A stretch of 64,000 nt of DNA from Triatoma infestans (taxonomy: Eukaryota; Arthropoda; Insecta; Hemiptera; Reduviidae). A program made the translations under genes and the position numbers. The notes under the pieces are model-generated. The model was given only the letters and a program-made list of their open reading frames with translations, had not been told where the DNA came from and did not search any database. Shown here piece after piece: positions 38,912 to 49,222 of the stretch. How positions within the stretch are numbered: position 1 is the first letter of the stretch; every line of letters starts with the position of its first letter. The DNA is taken from positions 62,001 through 126,000 of the forward strand of contig JAAEAF010002373.1 in the NCBI GenBank assembly GCA_011037195.1. Reading direction: 5' to 3'.

Positions 38912-41900
38912 TGTGATAACTAAAGTGTTCTTAGACTCCACTAGAGCGCTCTATGTTATGAAATCGAATATTTTTATTTCCGAAAACTTTTCTTTAAGTA
39001 AAATATTACACAGAACTCCGAATGTAAACGCACTACCTTTTGAAAATATTAACACTTACAATAAATTCATGTGTAACGTAACCTCCCTAACGAGAGCGAG
39101 AGAGTAAAGGCAGCTGCGTTTCATGAATAGCCAAGGGAGGGGAGAAAATAAATGACCTCGTACCCCCTTTGCTATTGAAAGGCAACTACATCGCTAAGCT
39201 CCTGTTCCCAACCAGACCTTTAAAATACTTCACCCAGTATATTTTTTGTTACCTAACCGTTATAGAGTTAGGGCTTAAAACACAATTTTTCATTTCCAAA
39301 AATGATTTTAAATTCAGATTTGTTACTTTAAATATACTTAAAGTAAATTTAAAAAAAAATAATTACATTCGTATTATAAAATATTTAATAATGTAGGAAA
39401 TAATTTTTTAAATAAAAACTCAGTTTTATGTAAACAACAATGCCTTTATTTCACATGTAACACTGCTCATGGGGAATAAAAAATAAACGTAAAAACTAAT
39501 TTGAGCTGAATTGCAATTCCATTCCTAAAATTCAGTCTAAATTACATCTAGACATAAAGTGAAGTATAGAGTATTATATTATACAATGTACCCCTAAATT
39601 GTGCACTATTTATTCTACATGTATACATTTTTATACAAAACTCACATACAAGCCACCCATATGATAGCATTATACAGACAATGTATTTAGTATAGCACTT
39701 GGAATTTTTTTTTTTTTCTTAAATTTCTATAGCAAACCGTAATTTTTTAATAACAAATATTGTTGGCACATTCTATCAATTAATAAAATTTCATCTATTA
39801 CATTTGTTTGCGAAAGAAAAGAAATGTGGAAATTCAGTACAAGTTTCTTTTTATTTAAGAAAAGACAAAAACCATTGACTAATAACTAAGTACACTAAAT
39901 CTTTGTGGGGGGTATAACTTTTTTTATATTCTTAAAGTATGATCACTAACTAATAGTCATTTAAACGGTTTTGTTTTGACACTTGAAAAATACTGCTTCC
40001 AATTTTTAATTATTAATTTTCTAATTACTTACTATCTGACTAGTTTTAAAAACAGCAACAATTTTATTGCCTTGTTCTGAGACCAATTTTACAAAATTCA
40101 GTTTTTAAATGTATATAAATCAAAAAAGAACTCTTTAAAAAGGAGGCAAAATTAAAACAAAACTTAATTTTGTATAACTTGATTGAAAATGTATCTCTAA
40201 AATTTTAGAGGTATTAATTATTCTTTTTTTTTTAATTACTTAAGTGAACAAAAATGTATTGATTTTTTTTTTTATAGTTCAAGTTAAAAATATATTTTAT
40301 AAAAAGATTATTTTTTAAAAACTTTTTCTTTTTTGTATTTGTAAAAATATACTCACAAATATAAATTTTGTTAATACATTTATAATATGTTACTTTTTTT
40401 TTTTTCTCTCTTTCAAAATTACATATACTGTATAATTCCAAAATACAATACAATTTTTATGTACTGCACAATTCAAAAATAAAGTATGATCCCCTTTTTA
40501 GAGAGTGAGAGAGAGAGTGAGTGAGTCTCCCCCCCCATATTGAAAGAATCTAGGCCACAATATTGCAAGTATACCTAATAGCAACTTGGCAGTGAGGAGA
40601 CTATAATATGATTGTTTTTAAATACACTAATATGTTTATGTTTATATAATATATATCTTATCCATTTATTAATTTTTTAATTGTTTTTTCAAAAATAATC
40701 TGAATGAAATTTACAATTAATATTTAAAAATCTGATCAAGAAAATTAAATACAAACAAAAAAAATTGTAAAATAAGGACGGAAAACATTAAATAAACAAA
40801 ATTATGCAAAAAAAAGTATTTTGATAATGCAATTGGAAAAAAATATTTAAGATCTCTGAATATTTAAAAAATTACAATACTTCCTCTTACTGGGAATAAG
40901 AAGAAGAAAGTAACAAAAATAATAATTAAAAAAAAAAAAAAATTATAAAAAATAGAGTACAACTTCCCATAGAAATATTTTAAACTTACTATTTACAAAA
41001 ATTACATACATCTAAAATAATCACAACAATTTACATAAAATTTTCTCTAAATATACAATGCTTTGTTAATAAATATATACATCGCAACAATATTTCTTAA
41101 TAAAAACTACTCCTTATTTAAATTATATATTCATTTTTAAAAAAGTTTTTTATGTAGTTTATTATTTTTATCTTTCTTGTAAACCACATAAACGTTTTTA
41201 GATTTTACCTGAAATTAAGGCACAGGAAAATCTTAAAGCAGACAAATTACTCATGACAATATTATTTCAATAAGATTCTTTCCCCCTCAAAAAAAAAAAA
41301 AAAAAAGTTAATCATCATAAATTTACTTTTTTATTTACTCTAATCCAACAACAATCTAATATTAATTCAATTAATATTAAAAAATGATACTATAACAGTG
41401 AAATAAAGGTTATGTATTATAAACAAACTACCCCACCTTTTTATTTATTTATTTATAATGTTGCTATCAATCCCTTATTAATTAGGTACAACCTAATGCT
41501 AAAGTTTACAAAATAATTCAGTTTTTTATTTTTATATAAATTCAACTCTCCCAGAGTCTGATAAAGTTAGTAGTATTTTATATTAAAAAATATATTCTCA
41601 ATTAAGGTAATTTTGTTTTTTTTTTTGTTCAATTTCTCTAAAACAAAAAAAACAAAAAAAATGAATTTGAGAATACTTCTTTTATTTGAGTCAATTGTAT
41701 AAAAATAATACTTTTGTATTTAATATAAACATTATGTATTTAATTTTTTTTTTTAAATATTTTAATTTAATCGACCATTAAAAACTGAAATTAAATAAAG
41801 AAAATTAAAAAGTGATTTAATATATTTCGACTATTTTTATTGGCGATAAAAAATTACAAAAAAAAAAAAATACAAACTTAATGGATATATTTACATTATT

Positions 41901-42117
41901 AACTTCTTTTGTTTGGCTACTTTTATAAATTGGATAAGATTATTTTTTATTAAATAAAATGGTTTACCTTTTAATAGAGACAATATTTTTATTCTATAAA
42001 GTTTTTATTTAAATTAAGGGCTAAAGATAATTTGATAAGTTATTATTAAAGAACTTAACTTTTTGTTTGTTTTGTTTCAATTTCATATAACTAAAGAAAT
42101 TATTAGCTACTGAAACT
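38912..42117. other. Intergenic: HhH gene promoter side, then AT-rich DNA before the carrier exon
   Basis: 38912-39180 is moderately GC-rich (ACTAGAGCGCTC, CTAACGAGAGCGAGAGAG) and is the likely promoter region of the HhH gene. From about 39400 to 42117 the DNA is extremely AT-rich with long A/T runs, a GA-rich microsatellite at 40500-40527 and an isolated composite-repeat 3' end at 40873-40915. Part may be the 3'UTR of the carrier gene. No coding sequence was seen. Confidence 0.45.
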
Positions 42118-42292
42118 CTAAAATGCAGTAGCTCCAATTGTATGTCTAATTTGTTCAAAGCTAAGCCAAAATGTGAGAGACCAGGGAGCCATCCTGATCC
42201 AAACAGGTATAAATCCTTTATAAAGTGCAAATAATCCTTCATTTTCAATAGTTTTTATCAAGCAATCTGTAGACGATTTGTATATTAAACCC
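42118..42292 (-). CDS. Last coding exon of a UCP4-like mitochondrial carrier (partial)
   Basis: After a TTTGTTTTCCAG acceptor at 42293, the frame reads GLIYKSSTDCLIKTIENEG, then LFALYKGFIPVWIRMAPWS, then FWLSFEQIRHTIGATAF and TAG at 42118-42120. This is the end of the third repeat of a mitochondrial carrier: the linking matrix helix, the [FY]-x-G-F-x-P-x-x-x-R segment and the sixth transmembrane helix. The wording (YKSSTDCL, LYKGF.P.W.RM.PWS, FWL..E.IR) is closest to UCP4/SLC25A27 among carriers I know. UCP4 sits in the inner mitochondrial membrane and modulates proton or metabolite flux. The exon enters in phase 1. The upstream exons should lie at higher coordinates but were not found, so they may lie beyond the window. 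Confidence 0.8.
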
Positions 42293-44290
42293 CTGGAAAA
42301 CAAAACATGTTTAATTAATTTTAAATTTTATAAATATTAAAACAAAATATCTAGATATAACTTCACCCTAAATAAAACAACAGTTAATGATGAAATATCC
42401 CCAAATTGTGATGGATTCGTCATCAACACATCAACAACTTTTCGCATACAAATTACACAAACAACAAAGTACTTCAAAGAATTAAAACAAAAAAGCAAGG
42501 GAATACAATTTTGGGCAAACTGCATAGACTCGTGCAGCAAAACTTTGTTCGAACCAATAGTTGCCTTGTTAATGTGTTTTCTCAGTCATCCAAATTTCCA
42601 GTGGATTCTCAAATTGATGAAAAGGCCTTCTAGTTATTGCTAGTTAGCCTTGCATTATAAATGAAATTAATGAAGTATTGTTTACATTGATATATTCTCT
42701 AAGAAATTCATTTTTGGAAATTTCACGTAATTTCTTAAAGTGAATTTCACTTTAATTGAAAAACCTAACCTTTCCTCTTTTTCTTATGTTTTCACATAAA
42801 TCAACACTGAAAAAAAAGAAAAGAAAAAGAAACTGGCCGAAATTTGCAGTACAAGTTATACTACTTATGTATGACTTCTCAGTTAAGTATTCCAGAGAAA
42901 AAAAAAAAACCTATTGTCAACCGTCACAAGCAACTGCTTAATACGATATTAATATCTGCTGAAAAGCATAAAATATAGAAATAACTTTTTCACCACCAAC
43001 TTTCCAGTAAGTTTTCACACTTTGTAATTGTTAGAAGCCGAATTTTCAAGAGGATTGGTTTAGCGCAAATCGCTGATAAACAATGACGCAGAAAGACCAT
43101 TTTTTTTTATAACTATTTAAAATAATTTGAAATTACAAAAGTTCTATTAACAAATAAATAATATTGTATTACAATTTTTTAAGAGTATATTATTATCCTA
43201 TTACAAGCCTAGCATTTTCGATAATATGTAATGAAAATCATTAATTAATTACTTTCTCTATTCTGTTCCATAAGCCTACAAAGGAAATTAATGAAATATT
43301 GTTTGTACTGATATGTTCTCTATAGAAGTATTGCGTTTGTGTGACATTTTCGAAACTGAATTAACACCGGAATACATGTTTTGAGATCCTTAAGAAAAAA
43401 AAATATTTCTAAAATGAAAAATAGCAGCCATCTCGAATTACGTATTCCGTTTAAGTACCTTCCAACAATTAGGTAGTGCGATTTTACTGATTTTTTTTTT
43501 TTCAGTTTTTAGCGGTTCTCTGGAAGCTCCAACCTTTTACTTTAAATGGCTATCACTTTTATTTGAAACATTTTTCTAAGAAAATTCATTTTAGGAGCCC
43601 TGGGAGCGAGCAACAGCGATAAGCTTTCTTCAAATAGACCTCATCCGGTTCTAAAACCGGCTACAAGATTTTTTCAAACTTCTGTGAAATTAAATTTCAA
43701 ATATTATTTGGTTTATTCAATTGGCGCTTGTTTACTGGACCACTATATAATATTTCAACTCTATATTTAGGTTAAGAACAAATAAGTAAGGTTTCTAGGT
43801 TAAAAACATATAGCAAATTCTACAATAATTGTATTAACTGCTGTAAAGGAAAATGTGAGTGATCCACGCTAGGTTTTTTGAAAATTTTATTACTTTTATT
43901 TTTTATGTTTATAATTATAATAATATTAGCGTTTGCAGCTGATAAAGTTAACGGGATAAATTAATAAGTTTTGATGGAACTAAGAACTATGTACCCCTTA
44001 TTTAGCACAGCTGAAATTTATCAGCTGATTCTAGTGTATAATAACATAATAACAGTTTAGAACCTTCTTTATTTGTACTAAAAGAAAACAAAATAGAGAG
44101 TAAATATTTCAATGACAATAAAAATAGCCATGCTCTTACGCCATCAATAATAATGACAATACTTCAAAAATATTGCTTCATTATTCAATCAATAATGTTA
44201 TACCTTACACTGACATTATTAAGGATGCTATTTTCAATAAATTACAACTACTTAATTCTCCCGGCAATATCCTCTTGGTATTAATATTTA
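42293..44290. other. Intron or intergenic DNA upstream of the carrier exon
   Basis: Mostly AT-rich. A ~50-bp segment (GAAATTAATGAARTATTGTTT, then TGATATRTTCTCT) occurs twice, at 42663-42708 and 43278-43322. A reversed piece of the composite repeat lies at 43350-43660. No further carrier exon was recognised. Confidence 0.45.
43350..43660 (-). repeat. Composite stem-loop repeat, reversed internal fragment
   Basis: On the + strand it reads the family in reverse: TTTTCGAAACTGAATT, ACACCGGAATACATGTTTTGAG, then GCGGTTCTCTGGAAGCTCC and ATTTGAAACATTTTTCTAAG. Both termini are missing. Confidence 0.6.
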
Positions 44291-44292
44291 TA

Positions 44293-44640
44293 ATGGATGT
44301 GTTGGATGGAGAGAATTGGTTTTGTTTGATGAGTTAAGAAGAAGACTTGGTTAACACTGGTTAACTGATATATTAATAATGAGACACTGACTGCCTGGAC
44401 TTTACAATGGATGAATGTTTAAGGTTGAGTGGTAAGAGAATGACACGTAGCGATTGGATGCATTGAACTAATTTCAACTGTGCTTAACTGTCTTTAACTG
44501 TCGCTATATTTATACAGCTTCTCCCACTCCAGTCCGAGAGAGTGGTTGAGCTTCTCTTGCTGTTATAATACTCATATGGAACGTCAATTCACGGTCTGAA
44601 ACTGTGCAAAATTCTTTTCATAATATTGTATCGTGCACAT
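44293..44640 (-). mobile_element. Solo LTR of a TATA-bearing LTR family
   Basis: On the - strand it starts TGTGCACGATAC and contains CACTCTCTCGGACTGGAGTG and then a TATA box in GTATAAATATAGCGACAG. It ends with a TCTCTCCATCC...CATCCA segment. The 56609-56872 LTR shares the CTCTCTCGGACT block, the GCGACAG after its TATA-like box, and the GTAAARTCCAGRCARTCAGTGTC and TCTCTCC segments. No convincing target duplication was found. Confidence 0.6.
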
Positions 44641-44904
44641 ACACACGACCCTCTGGCTTTTTATTGTTTTCGCAAAATTTGAATATTAAAATTAATAATA
44701 TGAAAATAATTCCTTGGCATTTTTTCAAAATAAAAAAATTTTACCATAAAGAAAATTATTGATGTAACATTTCAATTAAATTTTATTGGTTATATTAGTT
44801 AAATTTTACTGATTCAATACTTTTTCGGAACTTTGGGCGGCTGCTTAATGTATCTATAAAAAAAAATTATAAAACAAGGCACTTGTTAATTTATCCATAA
44901 TTAT

Positions 44905-45605
44905 CTGAAAAAAAATCTGGTATGAAACACTCATACGACTTTTTCTTATTGCAATATTTAGTTGAGCTTGCTATAAAAAAAAAAAATGGTTCATTGGATA
45001 AAGGTTTATTCATTTATATCGAAAGGTAACTTGTGTGGCAGCGCTATTATTGTGGCAGTTTAAATTTAGACTAACTGACACAGGTCACCCAGAATCACTC
45101 AAAAATCAATTTTTGGAAAATAAAAGTGATACTTTTGTGTGCAGTTACCATTCCAAGTTTGAAGAAAATCAATATAGCCATTTCAAGAAAATTTCAAATA
45201 CCAACTCTGTAAAGTTCCACTTTTGGTTAACCGATTTTCTTCAAATTTGGTATTCCAACAGTACTTCTAATGAATTTTAATATTAAATAGATATTGAACC
45301 ATAAATTTTAGTGAAGTAGTACTTTCAAGGAAAGCTAAACGCTACTGTTCCCCCACAACCCCCCAAAAAATCAATTTTCCCGGTAAAATGTTCCAAAAAA
45401 AAAAAGTGATAGATATTTATGTGTGCGGATAGTATACGAAGTTAAATGAAAATCTTTGAGACCGTTTTCGTGAAAATCGCGAAAAACTGAAAAAAAAAAA
45501 TATAAAGTCGAAATTTTGTCCGAAACCACCGTGTGAACATACCTAAACAGAATTCCAAAAATTTGACAATACTTTCTGCTACCAGGGGGGCAAGAGAAAT
45601 ACGTA
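44905..45605 (+). repeat. Composite stem-loop repeat, forward copy
   Basis: The 5' end is TCTGGTATGAAACACTCATA at 44918. It continues with ACTTTTTCTTATTG, a GTTCCACTTTTGGTTAACCG segment and a CCCCAAAAAATCAATTTTCC segment. It ends with a decayed hairpin (ATACTTTCTGCTACC...GCAAGAGAAAT) near 45600, directly against the transposase fragment that follows. Confidence 0.7.
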
Positions 45606-45609
45606 AAAA

Positions 45610-46985
45610 TGGAAAAATGTTATATACTTTTACACAACTTTTTGAACAACTTGCTAATAACTATGAGTTCCATTTTCATTTAAACGGGTACAACAACAAA
45701 CAAAATTGCAGATTTTGGGGTTATGAGAATCCCAGGGAATTACATCTGCAACAATTGCATCCCCAAAAATGAAGTGTTTGGTGCGGTGTTATGGCTCTAT
45801 TTCTTTAAAAAGGCCAGAAAGAAGCCATGGGGCCCTGAATAGGGTAATGCTTGAAAATATTTTACGCCCAGCGGTCGAAGATAATTCTAACAGGATGGAG
45901 TTAGTGTGCAGACTGCCAGGGCGACGATTGACCTCCTGTAAGAAATTTTTGGTCAGCGAATAATTAAAAAAAAAAATGTTGAATTTGTTTGGTATAATGT
46001 GATCCGAATCATTAAAGATTCATAGGATTCGAAGAAAATAGAATTACATTAAATGAATCAAAAGTTAGTTACTCCCCACCTAGGCCAGTCTAGGAAGTTC
46101 GATTCTTATAAACAGAGCGACAGCATTACAGTTTATGACAAGTTTACATCCAGTCAACAACCTATCTACTATCTTGTTGCTACTCAGCTAGTCTATCTCT
46201 TTATATTTCTCTCGCTACCTAACTTCTATTTTACTGTAAAGTCCTTGCAGTTTGTGTGTTCTTTTCATTATACAGTGTTTAGCATATCATCTAATTTATT
46301 ACTCTAAAATTCATTTTCTCTCCTTCTAACCTGATGTAATGGGATCCGAATCATTAAAGATTCATAGGATCCGAAGAGTGGAGAAGCACATTAAATGACT
46401 CAAAAGTTAGTTACTCCCCACCTAGGCCAGACTAGGAAGGGACAGTTCGATTGATATAAATAGAGCGGCAGCAGTACAGTTCAGGACAGGTTACGACGGG
46501 TTTACATCCAATCAGCAACGTATCTACTACACCTTCTTATTATTACTCAGCTAATCTGTCTGTTTATATTTCTCTCGCTATCTAACTTCTATTTTACTGT
46601 AAATTCCTTCCAGTTTGTGTACTCTTTTCATTATACAGTGTTCAGCATATCATCTAGTTTATTTCTCTAAAATTCATTCTCTCTAATACTCTATCCATCT
46701 CACTTCCATTATATTTGGCCTCCGCGTTCACCTGATTTGACGGCCCGATTCTTTTTGTTGAAAGAAAATGTTTGCAATGATTTACTTGAAAGAAAAGGTT
46801 CAGGTAAAGAGATCTAGAACAATTCAAGAACTTAAGGAGCACAATCGAACCGAAATCCGATGTTTAGGACCTGCAACTATGGAAAATTCTGTGGAAAGAC
46901 CCTATATTTGTGGGAAATGGTGGTCATGGATGGTTTGAGGGATTATACTTTTTCAGACATAATAACTGAAAAATACCTATTAATT
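45610..46985 (+). pseudogene. Tc1/mariner-superfamily transposase fragment split by an LTR insertion
   Basis: The first part (45670-45965) reads FHFHLNGYNNKQNCRFWGY, then ENPRELH, HPQK, SVWCGV, RVMLENILRPAVEDN and, in another frame, TARATIDLL and IFGQRII. The second part (46711-46960) reads WPPRSPDLTARFF, then IQELKEHNRTEIRCLGPATM and a final GGH. This order (HFHL.GYVNKQN, VWCG, RYR.ML..FL.P, TAR.TIDLLR, WPPRS.DLT, TIQELK) is that of a common insect Tc1/mariner-like transposase family with a glutamine-rich QQDGAT core. Several frame breaks occur. An LTR pair at 45993-46697 sits between the halves. The N-terminal DNA-binding part is missing. Confidence 0.75.
45993..46697 (+). mobile_element. 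Two tandem LTRs, head to tail
   Basis: Copy A at 45993-46334 and copy B at 46335-46697 are directly repeated and alike over their length: GATCCGAATCATTAAAGATTC, CCCACCTAGGCCAG, a TATA box (TTATAAACAGAGCGACAG in A, ATATAAATAGAGCGGCAG in B), and TATTTCTCTCGCTA. There is no internal sequence between them. B opens TGTAATGGGA, close to the TGTAATAGGA start of the LTR at 56609. The pair interrupts a transposase reading frame. Confidence 0.75.
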
Positions 46986-48295
46986 ATACGTATTTCCAAA
47001 TAAAATAATAAACAATTAAAAAAAAAAAAATGTGTTTGTGAAAGAGACATTTTTATTTTATATCATTCAGTGTTTCAGTGGTCACTCGTTATAAACATGC
47101 TTTTTATTGTTTCAGAATCACCTTTTTCCACTTACTGTTTGACAACTTTGCTGTCAATTTTGATGCACTTTTCATAGGATGCTTTTTTTTTATCTGTCAC
47201 AAAAGTACACAGCTCTTCAGCTTGCACACAACTTATTCCAAAATGAATTTCTTAATTTTTTATCAACTATCGTGTTATCAATATTCAACTTTTGGTAAAC
47301 TGTTTTAACTTGGTCATGATTAATCCATATCAGAAAAATTTTACCTTACGCTTTTCCATTTCATATAAATACTAATTACAATTTCTGAACAACTGATTTT
47401 TATTATTATTTACAAATGAACTTGTATAATTATTTTGCTTCATGTTGAACAAGTAATTAATCTCCTAAAGCTGACAGTTTGAATAAAGACAATGATGACT
47501 TAGATGAAATAAAAAGCTAAATTAAATCAATAAAAATTATTTGTGGAGCATCGAGGAATAAAATTTTATTGACTAATATTATTGTGGCTTTGACTATATT
47601 TTATATTTTTTAATCAATTTATTATTTTTTTTTTTTTATTGTTAATATTATAAAAATAAATAAAAAAAAATTATGATTTAGAAATATTTAAACTCACATT
47701 ATTTTTTTTTTTATCAAAAAACTTAAAAAGTATATATATATATCAAAATGGAGTGCATGGTCTTGTATGAGTCACTGTATACTTCAAATAATAAATATTT
47801 TCTTCCTTAGTTACAATAATTAATTTGACATAAATTAACAACCCAAACCAGTTATCATTCATAAAAAAATAAATAAATAAAAAAATCACAATATTTTTAT
47901 TTATTTATTTATTTATTTATTTTAAACACCTTTGTTTAGACTGTACACTATCAGGTTACGTGTCTGACAACAAATCAGTCAGGTCAAGGTCATGGTTTCA
48001 TATACAACTTGTTTAAGGGAAAATTTAATAAATATTTTTAAGAAACGAAGAAATGTTTTTTGAAAGTGGAATTTTAAAAGAAAGAAAAAAAATTAAAATG
48101 AAATAAAATTTCAGGTTATTTTGAAGACTAGTCGAAATAAAATATTTCTTCAATTTCATTAATGAGACAAAATTATGATTCAAATATGTCGTTACAATAT
48201 ATGTAAGTATTGTATTTTCTGCTTTAATAAAATTAAGACAAGAAAAAAATTAAAGAAAAAAAAAATACAACATAAAGCACAATTAGAACATAAAA
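46986..48295. other. AT-rich DNA without recognised features
   Basis: It contains a (TTTA)n run at 47896-47921 and many A/T tracts. A short stretch at 47080-47240 is less AT-rich and may be decayed transposon DNA, but I could not assign it. Confidence 0.4.
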
Positions 48296-48362
48296 ATAAA
48301 AATCTGGTGTGAAACACTCACACGACTTTCTTAAACTAGAATTTTTTACTGAAATGGCAGAT
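48296..48362 (+). repeat. 5' terminal fragment of the composite repeat
   Basis: AAATCTGGTGTGAAACACTC followed by ACACGACTTTCTT. It is cut short and followed at once by a full reversed copy. Confidence 0.75.
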
Positions 48363-48384
48363 TTTCATCTCACTTATAATTTTT

Positions 48385-49222
48385 ACTTCCTCTTACTCCT
48401 ATAGTAAGAGGAAGTATTGTAATCGTGTCAAATTTTCGATATCGAGTTTTCACCGGATATATTCGTTTTTAGCAAATAGTCTGTGTGTGTGTGTGTGTGT
48501 ATGTATGCGAACAGCATAGCTCAAAAATGAAAAACCGTAGAAAGTTGAAACTTGATATTCCGTTTAGTTATCACCATGGGATCTGACAGTGCGTTATCTG
48601 TCAAAATTCCTCAACCGGAAGTACCACTTTACTAGTTTTTTTTTTTTTTGCGATTTTTTCAAACATAGTTGCGACGATTTTTTTGAAACTTGGTATATCA
48701 ACTACACATACAAAGAGCTACAACTTTTATTTGAAACATTTCTCCGGAAAAATTCATTTAAGGACACTTTCCTCTAAAGTGCTTTCAGTTTATTATAAAA
48801 TTCTGTTATCTAAATAAGATTATTATTAAAATTAAATGTTTTGTCGACATTCCCAATTTGAAAAAAATCAGATGACCGGAAGTGCGTTTTTCCTGAAATG
48901 AATTTTTTTCAGTTATCTGGTATTTTCTCGAAAATGGAACCAACGATTTTTTTTTAAATTTTTCTCTAAACTGCTATCTTAGTTGATTATAGAAATTCTA
49001 CCATCTGAACAAAATTATTTAGAAATAAATAGATGGCCAAAATACCGAGTTTCAAGAAAAATTGGATAAACCGGAAGTGGCCTTTTACTGAACACTGTTT
49101 TCAGTTTTCGACGAATTCCAACGAATTTCATCAAATTTGGTATACAAACTGTAAAATTTGTCAATTACAATTTCGAAAACTGGGGTAAGAGAAAGTTGTG
49201 TGAGTGTTTCACCCAGATTTAA
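48385..49222 (-). repeat. Composite stem-loop repeat, complete reversed copy
   Basis: The most complete copy, about 840 bp. In the + direction it starts with the 3' hairpin (ACTTCCTCTTACTCC...AGTAAGAGGAAGT), has a (GT)n run at 48482-48500, then three CCGGAAGT-marked internal blocks (48616, 48887, 49073). It closes with GTAAGAGAAAGTTGTGTGAG and TGTTTCACCCAGATT, the reversed 5' end. Confidence 0.85.
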
